From Pyrocephalus nanus (taxonomy: Eukaryota; Chordata; Aves; Passeriformes; Tyrannidae), in assembly GCA_038380795.1 (NCBI GenBank), contig CM076269.1, positions 1,488,001 to 1,552,000 on the forward strand: DNA of 64,000 bases, given 5' to 3'. A model generated the notes under the pieces. The model saw nothing but the letters and a program-made list of their open reading frames with translations. It was not told the DNA's origin and did no database searches. Both the position numbers and the translations under genes were made by a program. Shown here piece by piece: positions 37,286-48,035 of the stretch. The stretch's first letter is position 1, and each line of letters opens with the position of its first letter.

Positions 37286-37428
37286 TTTTTGTTTTGTTTT
37301 GTTTTGTTTGTTTGTGTTTTTGTTGTTGTTGTTGTTTTTTGTTGTTTTGTGTGTGTGTGTGTGGTTTTTTTATTCGTTTGGTTGGTTTGTTTTGGTTGTT
37401 GTTGTTGGGTTTGTTCTGTTATTTTTGC
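37286..37428 (-). repeat. G/T-rich compound low-complexity tract
   Basis: In order: (GTTTT)n, GTTTGTTTG, (GTT)n, a (TG)n run of about seven units at 37349-37363, TTGG words and further (GTT)n. At about 140 bp it is the longest simple-sequence tract in the window, and almost no A or C occurs on the plus strand. Confidence 0.95.
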
Positions 37429-38707
37429 TTTCTTCAGAAAAACCTCAAAGCATTGCTAAGGATTTTCTAAAATTCCTGCTGATTTTGTTTTTTCTAAAAT
37501 CGTGTATAGATTTCTTTTACCTCCGAGATCCATAAACGTTATTAAAAATGAATGGCAAGCCCGATTTAAATTGAAATGTCAGATGGCTGGTTTCCTAGTA
37601 GTTAAAAAGCAATCACAACTGCTTAAGAAGCAAGCTAAATTAAGGGAAAAAAAAGTTCTGGGGTTAACTATGATATGACCAACAAGCTGTAAGGACTGAA
37701 ATATTACACCTATAAACCATGAAGGCTCCAGGAAAGGGGGAACCTGAACACAGATTGTTGGTGGAAAAAACTCCTCCAGTACTTACAGAGTGCAGAGAAG
37801 AAGAGGGTGAGGTTCTGCAGAAAGCCGTGCCATTAGTGCTCACCAGGCTTCCAAGTATTTAAGTGTAAGAAGGTGTGAGACATCTCATGCTCCATGACCT
37901 GATTCTTCCTTTGTGCAAGAGAAGTGGTGCTGCACACTTCAAAAACCCTGAATGCATGGGGGAAAAAATAACATCCAATTATTTCTATTTATTATTTCTA
38001 TTATTCCCCTGCATGGACAATTAATAATTTATCCCATCCTGCCTTTTTTTTTTTTTTTTCAGGTGTTTCACACATATCTCACGAGTAATGTGCAATTCAT
38101 GCACATTTTAAAAATATTTACAAACTTAAAATGGGTTTTCTATTAGAGATATTTCTGCAAATGTGTAGAATATATCCTACCACTTCATGAAGCATACAGG
38201 AAAAATAGCCTTAAATAACATGTGTGCACTGCAGAAAGTTGTTTTATACGTAGGGAAAAACAGGAAAAGTCTAATAGGTCCTGAAAAACACCTTTATAAA
38301 CTTACACACCTATTTCAATTTTTTTTCTATAATAGAATAAAACAGGATTAAAAGTCTCGAATTATAGGTGACAGTTACTGAACACTGAGCATTCATACAA
38401 ATCACATAATATTCTACTGGAATTGGAGCTACTCTTTTCAGTCATACATCATGTACCACTGCCTTAGGAAAATAATCCATTAAATAAGAAGTTGCAATAG
38501 AGAGAAAGGCTGAAATATTCCCTTCTATTTAAAATGTAGCATCGAGGCTGAAGGAGCAAAACCCAGAATGGTCTCCTAACGAGTTTGAAAGCAAAAGAGT
38601 TGTCCTTACTGAGCTCAGTTTTATAAACATTCTGTTGAGACTAATTGAGGCTGGAGTAATAAAAGAGCTGAAGGCAGGGGTGAATTTTGTGTACTGGGGC
38701 CACAAAA

Positions 38708-38743
38708 AAAAAAAAATCCCTTTATTTTGAGGGATTTTTTTTT
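38708..38743. repeat. 13-bp inverted repeat, 10-nt loop
   Basis: A9-TCCC (inside an A13 run) is followed by TTTATTTTGA and then GGGA-T9. A transcript would form a stem with a G/C clamp at the loop. It resembles a terminator-like stem only superficially, since this is eukaryotic DNA; it is more likely a by-product of homopolymer growth. Confidence 0.7.
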
Positions 38744-39180
38744 ATTTCTTTACTATTTATGAAAATAATTACAATTTTATGAAAATTTTAGGGAACTCTA
38801 AGGTTAATCCTTAAGCAAGTTATGTGCTTTTTGCTGCAGATGGAGACTTGTATTGTATAAATAGCCAGGGAATAGATAAAATGCTGTCTGCTCATATTCT
38901 TTTTATTCTTCTCTATCATGAGTTATAAATGACAAATTCTTCCATTTTTCTCATGAGGTTCGTGATGTGAAAGTTCTTCTGTCTGGTTGATCATATTTGA
39001 CTTTGATGTTTCCTTGTGAGAAAAAGAAAATAACTTTAAAAAGTCTCAGGTGTCCAGGTCTTTCTTCTGATCTTTTCTAGGTATGTATAAATAAATACAT
39101 TTTATTCTTATAGCCTGACCTTACATTTTTGGTCATCGGATGGGTAATCTAGAACCAGATTAAATAATGTGTTCTAAAAA

Positions 39181-39204
39181 AAATATATATTTATATATAT
39201 ATAA
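39181..39204. repeat. Short TA-rich microsatellite
   Basis: AAATATATATTTATATATATATAA-type sequence, interrupted once. Confidence 0.85.
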
Positions 39205-42200
39205 TGTAGGATGAAAGTAGTTGAAAATACTTCAAATATCTTATCTGGACTTATAGATCTGTTCCTTCCCAGTTGGCCTGTGGGAACAGAAGAATGGAGT
39301 TATCCCTGTGTTTCCCAATCCAGAGAAAGGATGGAAAACATTCTGCATTCCGTAGCTTCCTGAAGCTAAACTGTTCAATATATTGTATTGCACCAAAATA
39401 TTCTGAAAAAATAAGCAAATAGAGTTGAAATTGCTTATGAATAGAATGCAGGTCTGTGGTATTGCAGGCCTGTTATTTACTGTGCATTTGCTGATGTGTT
39501 TTGTTTTTTCCATAGAACTGCATATTCAGGATATATAATAGTGGTGACAGACTACATTCAGGTTACATCAGCACATCTACCGAAAAAGTCTTTTAAGGGA
39601 AGAAATACATCATTTCACAGTAAAGGATATAAATCTGCCTCTTGATACAAAGGTATTAATTTAGGATGGTGAACTCTCTTCAAGGCCCACAGTGGATGGC
39701 AGGCTTTGTGCAGTGGAACAAATTCTGCAGTGCCTTTTCAAGGTTCCTGTCCCTGAGGAGGGAGATATAAACCTTGCTTTTCAATTAGTGAAACCCAAAC
39801 AGGGTCTTCATAAAGTGATGAACAAAAAAAAAGCCCAGCAAGGAGAAAAGAACAGGGAAATCATAACTGACCTGGCTGTGCAGGAGACACAACTCTTAAT
39901 TACCTTGCTTTATCACCCCAAAAGATTGGTAATCACATTGAATGTGTATCTTTATTCAACAGAGAAGTGAGCACATAGCATCATTATCCAGAGAACTACA
40001 GAGAATTTCAGTATGCACATCACTAGAGAGACATGAATATCTTTTCATCTGACCAGCTCAGACTCACTCCTACATGCTGCATTTGGATGACTAAAGGAGT
40101 CAGGCAAACACAACTGGAAGTTTTCTATCTGATGTCTGTATTGCAAAAAATCACCCAGGCTGTGACACTTTCCAATTTTCCTTTTTAACAGTTAAAACTT
40201 TATCTAATTAACCCCTTCAGGGTTAGTGTGAATTGCTATCTTGGCATATTACTTTCTCCTTCAACTAAACAACTTTCTGGAAATGTAACTGAGGGCATTT
40301 CTTAAGGAAAGGTGATCAAAAATTTATAAAGTATTTCGAGAAAATCTTGGTAATTAAGGAAGAATCTTAGCAGCCATCTTAGCTATTGGTCTGCTCCTGG
40401 TAGGGGTTTACTCTTCCCTTTGTTTATGAGGTCTTAACAACCCCTTAAACCAGAGCTACCCTGAACAGCCTTGACCAAAAAGCCCCACGTTCCTCTCTAT
40501 TTTTCTCTGTGAACAAAACATTCAGCTGAACGTGACCATCTGCAGAAATAGCAGTACTGAGTAAGATACCTAATTCTTTCACGACTTACCATCTATCATT
40601 ACTTTCCTTTCTGGAGAGGTAAGAAGAACCTAATCCAGTAGAATAACATCAGCCTAATATAACTGTGCAAAAGTTATCCATGGTGTGCTATCAGAACAAT
40701 TTCCTTTCGAATTCTGTGTTGATTCCTCTGGCCACCGGGGGCAAAAGCTGCCTTGGAGGGGGAGTGCTTGACCATACAAGTACCTTACCTTATTTGCAGA
40801 TAGTGATGGGGGTGGTACTGTGAAACAAGGGAGCTATTTGGCTGATTTCAATGGGTTATCAGAAAATCCATCCCTTATCTTTTTCACCCCGTGAATATTA
40901 GAAGCTGTGCAGCCATGCAATAAGGCACTGTGGGGGAAAACCTTAGAATGTGAACAAAAGGAAAGAAAAACTGAGAGAGAGAAAACATTCCTGTGCCTGT
41001 TGCACAGGTAGAAAACAGGAAACTGCAGCTCTTATCACTGATCCTAAAGATTAAACCCTTCCTTGGCTTTCTCCCTCAGTGACCTCATTCATTTGCAGTG
41101 GAAATTGGACAGAACACTTCTTGCCTCTGAGTGCCTGTTTTCTGCTCCACCACTCCTGCTGGCTTGCTGGTCTTCAGTCAGGGAATTGTGATCTCCAGGG
41201 CCCTGTGAAGAATAAAACAAACCGAAACCATGAGTGACGTGCTGTCGCCTGGTGGTAATTCTTCTTGATTTGCAAACCAACGTGGTAAAAATGGCCTGTC
41301 TCTACATGTGTGATTTTTTATTTTTTTTTTTTTTTAGGTAGTAGTGACTATGTATATGAGTTCTACCTCATTGCTCCAACACCATGTCTTGAAGGGGTTG
41401 TTCTGACCTGTCTCACCCAGGAACCACCACACAGGAGTGGAACTTCTGTGCTCTATTTGTCTCCTGACTTTCTTGTTCTACAAAGAATTCCTCATTTCCT
41501 GCAATGTGAATTATTTTTTCAGTAGATATCTTTTTCTGTCATGTTTATTTAACATTCCTTACTATGAACACTGACTACTAGTTGTTTCCCTTCTCGATAT
41601 CACCTCAGTTATTTGCAAAGATCTCTTCAGCTCTTTTTAAAATTGTTTCTTGCAGGACAGTTATCTCTGTATTAAACCCACAAAATCCAAATCTTAAACT
41701 TCAGGTATTATGAATAGAAATAAAGAGATATATAGTGTTTCATAATGCATAGGTAAATTTTATTCTATTTTGATCATTTTTTAGTCTGTTCTTCTGGGTC
41801 CATAGAACTTTTCTTAACAGTGCTCTATTGAATCCTTTTCCAAGAAACTGTACCTGTACTCAGGAAAAGGCTCTGAACAACATTGCCATCAGATTTTTCT
41901 GCCTTAAGTCATTAGCTAATAATCACTTGGAGTTTAACCACCCTTGCTGTTTAAAACTTTAAGTTAGTTAGCAAGCTTTTCAGTGTTATACTGCACTGTT
42001 TGTCACAGTTAATATACATCACTCTGGAGTCCTCACTCTCTAATTTATTTTCTTTTCAAGGAGGGAACACATAATCTGTTTCTACTATTGTTTGTGTTTG
42101 GAACAAACATCAAGAATCCTACTTAAACACTTCTTTTCCTCTTGAGAGGAAATAGCCTTAACCTCAATATTCCTAACTGCTCCTTTTTGCATCTCACCAG

Positions 42201-42817
42201 CCACCAATCTCTCCACATTCTCAGAAAGAAAATTTGCATCAGCACTGATTTCCCTTAGCTTATGTCCAGGTGCTAGACTTGCCCTTCTAGCTTTTAATTA
42301 TTATTTGAATCCTTGTGACTGTACAATGTCCCTATCAGTTACCAATACGATGAAAACGTTAAGTCAAAGCACTGGATGATGCAGTGTTGGTTTCCCAAAC
42401 ATAAAAATGGCCTAAAATAATGACTGTGAGGTTTCAGTTGTTCCACTCATCTCAGGCAGGTTAGGTCAGAAGCCTGGAGACTGTATTACATGATTGTAAC
42501 TCTGGTAGTTGCAGGCAAACTTTAAATTAGACACAATTTACTTTTTTTTTTCTTAAAGTGGGCATTGAATTTCAGCTTTACCTAGTCCAGGTTAAGTGTG
42601 GGAAGTCTGAAAGCCCGATTCATTCACAGCACTTTTATTCTGTCACGATTTGTGGAGCATCAGGTTGGTTGTTCAAGGCATTAGAATGCTAGGATTGTCA
42701 TTTCAATTTTTCTGCATTTCACTTTAAATTCTCTTTAATGGTGTGGTTGCACTGGCCACAGCATAAATAAGAAAACAGGATTTGCATTTAGAATGCTGTA
42801 AAATACTGTATTCCTTT

Positions 42818-42839
42818 GGGTATACTCACAAGTATACCC
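42818..42839. repeat. Perfect 9-bp inverted repeat, 4-nt spacer
   Basis: GGGTATACT, CACA, AGTATACCC. The arms are exactly complementary. Function is unknown. Confidence 0.65.
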
Positions 42840-43057
42840 GTTCCTATAAATCAAGATAAGAATACTGAAAGCAATTTGATTAGGTACTAAATTCAAAATG
42901 TTGCAAGAATGTGGTCTAGCAATCACTAGGAACTTAAGTCAGGCTACTTATACAGCACTGTCTAGAGTGGAAAATTAAAATGACAGGTTTAAGAGATAAA
43001 GACAATCTTGTTCTTATTCAGCTTCAGGGCCCCTGCCAGTTTCTCTTATGAGGTGTA

Positions 43058-43071
43058 ATGTAATATTACAT
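43058..43071. repeat. Perfect 14-bp palindrome
   Basis: ATGTAATATTACAT reads the same on both strands, with no spacer. An AT-rich background makes chance occurrence plausible. Confidence 0.6.
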
Positions 43072-44402
43072 ACACATCTACTATAAACAGTGAGACTTTT
43101 ATAGATATGTCAAAAGGATGCCATTTGATGGGAAATAAAATAAATTACAGCCCTGTAAAAGTTCTTTAATTTATTCTTATAGGCATTTCCCTCGGAGAGA
43201 CACGGAGCAAAAAGTAAAGCCTGTATATTTTACTTAGTGTCCAATCAAGGTAATAAACTATAGTTTTCAATTATGGGAGATAAAAATTCTGCCCTTAGCT
43301 AAACTAATAAACAGTGTCATTAAAGCTTATGCATTTTAATTAATGAATATCTAAAGTTTTTAGAGCATTTCATTTCTTAGTGGGTTAGTGGATCTCGGTG
43401 ACAAATACATGGGTGTGACTCTCCTCTTCCTCTCCTTTCTTTAGGTTGCTTTCACCTTCTTTGGATCTCAAAGTTGTAAAAAGTTTCTCTCTCTCTTTTT
43501 ATTTCTTTGTCATCTGGCTCAATCATTACTTGATTTTCTCACAACTATGAAAAAAATACCACTTGAGGCTACAATAGATGTTTGCAGACTTCCCCTAAAA
43601 CAACACAGCCTCCTCTCGACTCCTTTTGATAATGATATCAAAAAAAACACATTTATGGTTTAGAGATACTTGGCAAGTAACTGCATTCCTTTCCTATCAA
43701 GTTTTATGGCTTTTATACAGCCAGCATAACCCATTTAATCTCATACTCGTTCTATACATACTTTTTTTACTGGTATTTTCCTGCATACCCTCTTATAATT
43801 AGGAACTAGGCCCCTGAGGGCCCAATTAGCCAACATGTGAATGTAATTATAACCCTTGAAATGTTCTTTTCCATGTGTGTCTGTGATATGACTTTGACCA
43901 TGCATAATGTGAACCTACTCACAAGGAAAGTTAATCCCCTAATCATTTGTAGAGAGAGCTTTGCTCAGATTTATAGGAGGAATACAAATGGTTATAGAAT
44001 AATCATACTCCAGGTAGTGTAGTAAATATGTAGTGCTCCTGTGGCAGTATCCAAGAAATAATCCAAGTTTCAGAGTTATTTAGGACCTGTCTATTTCCAT
44101 TGAACTGTAAATTCTGTGACCTTGCTAATGTGTCAATAATATCGGGATTTACTTTACTTCAGGGATTTCAAAACTTTATTTAAATATTTGAGACGTTACC
44201 TGCACATTATTCCAGTGCTTTGCAGAGGCAGGCAGTTACAGATACTCCCACTCTCCATCTCCAGAATGTGGGGAAAACAAAACACAAATTTTTGAAACAA
44301 TATTTTCTGAAGTCTGTTTTCTTAAGGTTATTTTTGTCATGCTCTCTGAATTAATGGTGGCAAATCTCTCAAGCATCTGGATTTGTTTTACTTCCCATGC
44401 CT

Positions 44403-44454
44403 AAATAAAGGTGAAACCTTTATCTCAAAAAAAAAAAAAAAAAAAGCAAAAAAA
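44403..44454 (+). repeat. AATAAA followed by poly-A: possible retroposed 3' end
   Basis: AATAAA at 44403-44408 lies about 18 bp before a run of roughly 19 A (from 44426), then GC and nine more A. That spacing is what a reverse-transcribed mRNA tail would show. ATAAAGGT-GAA-ACCTTTAT forms a small perfect hairpin between the signal and the tail. No parent gene is recognised in the preceding 300 bp and no target-site duplication is clear. Confidence 0.4.
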
Positions 44455-44879
44455 AACCAAGCTTTGTAGTTTTTTTTAAGAATTGTTACTGAAATGAATA
44501 GTAAACATTAACTAGCATAGACAAGCAAGTAAGATACAAAATTAGAAGTCTTCTGAGCTAATACCTAGTTATTTTATGCTAGCTTCCTTACTACGTGTCT
44601 ACAAGATATAAAACCCCACAAGAAAATAGATCTGTTCAACATTAGTATCTAGCATTATGTTGGTAATATCCTCACTGGGTTAGGAAAAAAAAATCCAGGG
44701 GCCAACTGAAAGGAAAAAATAACAAATTTTCTTTGGAAGGGGGTTTATCTCTGAATACAAATCTTGTACAAACCATGGATGGAAAAGCACACAAACGAAA
44801 CTCATGAGAATATGTTGGAGCTAACAATTTCACACTGACAGCTTAATTGTCAAAGTGGCCTTTTATTGGGTCCTTTTGA
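44455..44879. other. Non-coding, no recognised feature
   Basis: AT-rich unique sequence between the poly-A tract and the CpG-rich block. Confidence 0.5.
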
Positions 44880-45375
44880 GTTTTTTCTGCCTCATCTCCG
44901 AGGACCTTTAATCACAAACTTCCAAACAAGCCCTGGAAACTCGTGCCTGTTTAAATTGACTCCTCCGAGACGTAGCAGAGAGAGCCTTGGAGTAGCAGAG
45001 CCACTTTATGGCTGGCACCTTCCATTTCTATTAAAAATGAAGCACCACAGCAGATGGGCAGCGAAGATATTTTGAAGATTGACGTGCCAGCCCACGGGAG
45101 GGCTCCCCAGTGCAAACAGTTCCACGGCAGAGAGCGGGAGCACGCGGGGTCAGGGAAGGGGGACCACGTTTGTCGCACCTGGAGGATCCTCTGGTGCGTT
45201 TGGTGCCGTTTAAATCTCTGTCCTGCCCGTACCAATGAGGCATTTTAATAATGGGAAGCTTGCATCTCCTCAAGTGCTCGTGCTGTACCAAATGCAGAGT
45301 TTGAAGGTGTGACAAAATGAGCTGAAATAAACGATGCTGGATGGATAAGGGGTTCGGTCGTGTGACACCCTGGCT
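44880..45375. promoter_or_regulatory. CpG-rich block, candidate regulatory element
   Basis: I count about 20 CpG in this segment, 12 of them in 45061-45240. Line 45121-45180 alone has six CpG with 16 C and 25 G, an observed/expected ratio near 0.9. The surroundings are AT-rich and nearly CpG-free. The whole block is too short for a classical CpG island, and no TATA box, first exon or splice donor could be defended. It may be an unmethylated distal enhancer or the edge of a small promoter. Overlapping frames of 64-94 codons on both strands look like products of GC richness. Confidence 0.35.
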
Positions 45376-47972
45376 GCAAGTGGCACGTTTGGTCTATGGA
45401 TTCATTTCTCAGTTTGGCTCTGTGCTGAAGCCACTGAACAGGATGGGAATGTTGCCACTGACTTCAGCTGGCGCTGGAAAAATCAGTCCCCTCAGTGAAG
45501 AAAGCCTCTTTTCCAGCCAGTCTACCAGTGCGTGTCATAATATATAAACAAGGGAAGTACGGGGCCATTTAAGGATAAACTGTGTCTAAAACTACATTGG
45601 AAAAGCACAGTTTTTTAAAAATTTCTCCTTATGTTACTGTTGAAAGAAGTTTCTTTTCTTAATTTAATTTATACCAGTTTATTTATACCAACTGCAATCC
45701 TTCAGTGTTCAAATACTACAGCTCTTGAGGGTCCTTGAAGGGTTTAAAAATATGAGCAATTTTGATTGTTAATTCTATGAGTTCTTCTAAGCTTTCACAT
45801 TCTAGAATTCTAAATAAACCCACAAGTCTTTTTCTGACAGTTTTCAGGGTTGTTTTTCTCTTTCCTCACCAAAACTTCAAGGGTTTTTTTTTTTTTCCTC
45901 TCTTTGGAATGTGGAGTGTGGAAAGACAACTTCTTGCAGAGAGGAATGAGAAAAGTAGCTCTCCTGAGAAAGAGACCTTTTGTCCAAAGCTCTTTCAGTC
46001 CCTTTAGACTTCTATTAAGATTTGGTAGCAGATCTGTGCTCAGATCTAGGAGGGTTTTGGGAGACTTCCCTGTAAGGTCAAATACCTGGTTGCACATACT
46101 TAGAGAAACAGGGTAGTGTTCTGACTCTGTGTCATTAGTCCATTAATTCTATGTAAGTTCCCTAAACTGCAAAAATATCAGCTGCCCTAATGATAGGAGC
46201 TTTTTGTTCTGCAGGAAAAAACTATCAAGAAATTAATAGAAGACAGTATCATGCAGTATCTCTCTAGTCATTAGATCTTTATGATATTAGGCTGCCTGTA
46301 AATGAGATACTCTGTGTTCTAGATTAAACAGTTGATACCTTTGTAGGCTCCTAAGCTGATCAGAAAGACCATTTGTAGCTTTTTGCAGCCCTTGAAGATT
46401 TTGAGCTACTGGAGGCAGATCAAAAATGTTTGCTTGTGTTTGTTATCCATTTAAAAATATGTTTGTTTATCTCAGATTTGCTTTTTTCTCAGGGTGGTTT
46501 AGGGTAGCTCTGTTCATTAAACAGAGCCATACAATGTTAAGTGCTATAAAGCATGCTGGAAAAAAAAAAAAAATGTAGAGTATTTACAAGAGGGTTGTAG
46601 TCTAAATATGTCTGGGAATCATTTACTGAAAGATAATAGCAACAGTCATGTCCCCATTTGGCTCTGGTAGTGACCATTTGTGCTACCGAGTGCCATTACA
46701 TCTGATTTAGTGAGGTCAATAAAGCACAGATCCTGCCTCAGTTGCCTTTTTCTTAGTGGTTTTGTTTGTTTGTTTGTTTGATTGGTTTATTTTGTGGGGT
46801 TTTTAATACGTGGCTATAGTGTTAACATATAGAAAAAAATAAAACAATCCCCCAAAACACAGGGCCCCAGGTTCCTTTAATGCATTATGAGCCAGAGCCA
46901 CTGCCAGTCCTTGTTTGGGATTTTCTCCCAGGGGCCTGTCATGGCACACCTCCTGCAGCATTTGGTGCTCACTGGCAATTTGGCTTCCTGGTTGTAAAAT
47001 TACAGGTTTCTTCACTTGGCTGCTGAAGAGCTTGTTTGTATCTCTGTGGATTCTGCTCACATTATGCAGTTGGACCAGCAGCAATAACTGTAGCAACAAT
47101 ACTCCCATCAAGAACTGAGGAATCAGCAGAAAAAAAGCAACAGCAAAAGCCAGTTATTCATCATAATCATCATCATTAGCAGAAACACGAGATCCAGAAT
47201 GAATTCCTCCAGGACACATTTGTTCTGAAGAGCCAGTGCTTTCCATGGGCAGTGTGTTGTTTTTGTAAGGCTTCCTCGTGCACTCAGAGGAAGCAAAACT
47301 GATCTGTTTTGGGCAGGAAGGTTTGTGGAGCTTTTTATTTCAGTGGTGGAGGGTGGGAGAGAGGGGGGTGTCATTGTTGTTTCAAATCAGAATAATGATT
47401 TTTATCCTTTTGGTCCAAAAGGTCCTCAGTTCTCCATGCAAAAAGACCAAGGATAAACTGGTACTTGTATAAGAAGAGTTTTGGGTAATAAAAATCTAAT
47501 TTTAGGGAATGGATCATTGATTTATTGACACTGAACTTCAAGTTACTTACGTAATGAGTGGTGAAAAGTAGGATCCTGAGTGCCCTGAATCACTGTCTAG
47601 GGAAGCTATTCTGTCTCCTTCGGCTATGAAGAGATCTTCACTCTGCTGGATGTTACTAATAATAGCAGAAGCGTCCCCCTTTGCATTAATGAAGTTCTAG
47701 CTATGCATGCAAGGACAACTTTCATGGCTGGAACTGTATCAACAATGCAAGCAGGTTGTGATGCAAGACCAAGGCTCAGCTGAAATCTAGGGTGTAGCAA
47801 GACAAAACAAAAGAAAGGAAAATGTCAATAGAGCCGAAAAACCTACAATATTGACATTAGATGGGGAAAATGACACCTTAATTGAGGTTTCAGTTGCTTA
47901 AAAGATGTAATAGTAAAGGATGAAAAATCTCTGAAGAATTACTTCTGATCAGAAAACACCAATTTTCCTAAG
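45376..47972. other. Non-coding, no recognised gene
   Basis: Unique DNA with a T run at about 45884-45897, an A13 run at 46560-46573 and a (TTTG)5 repeat listed separately. Overlapping opposite frames of 81-102 codons (45762-46116, 46803-47118) have no domain. Confidence 0.5.
46761..46780. repeat. (TTTG)5 microsatellite
   Basis: Five perfect TTTG units, followed by ATTGG and further G/T-rich sequence to about 46804. Confidence 0.93.
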
Positions 47973-48035
47973 GTTAAAGTATAGTGAATAAGCATTAAAG
48001 TATAGTGAATAAGCATTAAAGTATAGTGAATAAGC
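47973..48035 (+). repeat. Three-copy 21-bp tandem repeat
   Basis: The units cover 47973-47993, 47994-48014 and 48015-48035. Each contains TTAAAGTATAGTGAATAAGC. The copies are identical except for the first base of copy one (G instead of A), so expansion is recent or copies have been homogenised. A partial AAATAAGC follows the third copy. The unit is AT-rich with no open frame of note. Confidence 0.97.

Larger units (their letters stand above)
37429..44401. other. Non-coding, no recognised gene
   Basis: About 7 kb of unique AT-rich DNA with T runs (38044-38059, 41318-41336). Small inverted repeats and a TA-rich stretch inside it are listed separately. Open frames reach at most 92 codons (39692-39970) and none has a domain. 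I see no transposon or RNA gene. Confidence 0.5.

Noticed and set aside
37131..37535. 134-codon plus-strand frame rich in Phe, Val and Leu
   Set aside because: More than a third of it is the G/T-rich tract at 37286-37428 read as hydrophobic residues. It is a composition artefact, not a membrane protein.
38708..38743. A rho-independent terminator
   Set aside because: A stem followed by T9 looks similar, but the host is a eukaryote and the stem is mostly A/T runs.
47973..48035. A CRISPR-like array
   Set aside because: The units are directly adjacent with no spacers, there are only three and no cas genes are present. It is a plain tandem repeat in vertebrate DNA.
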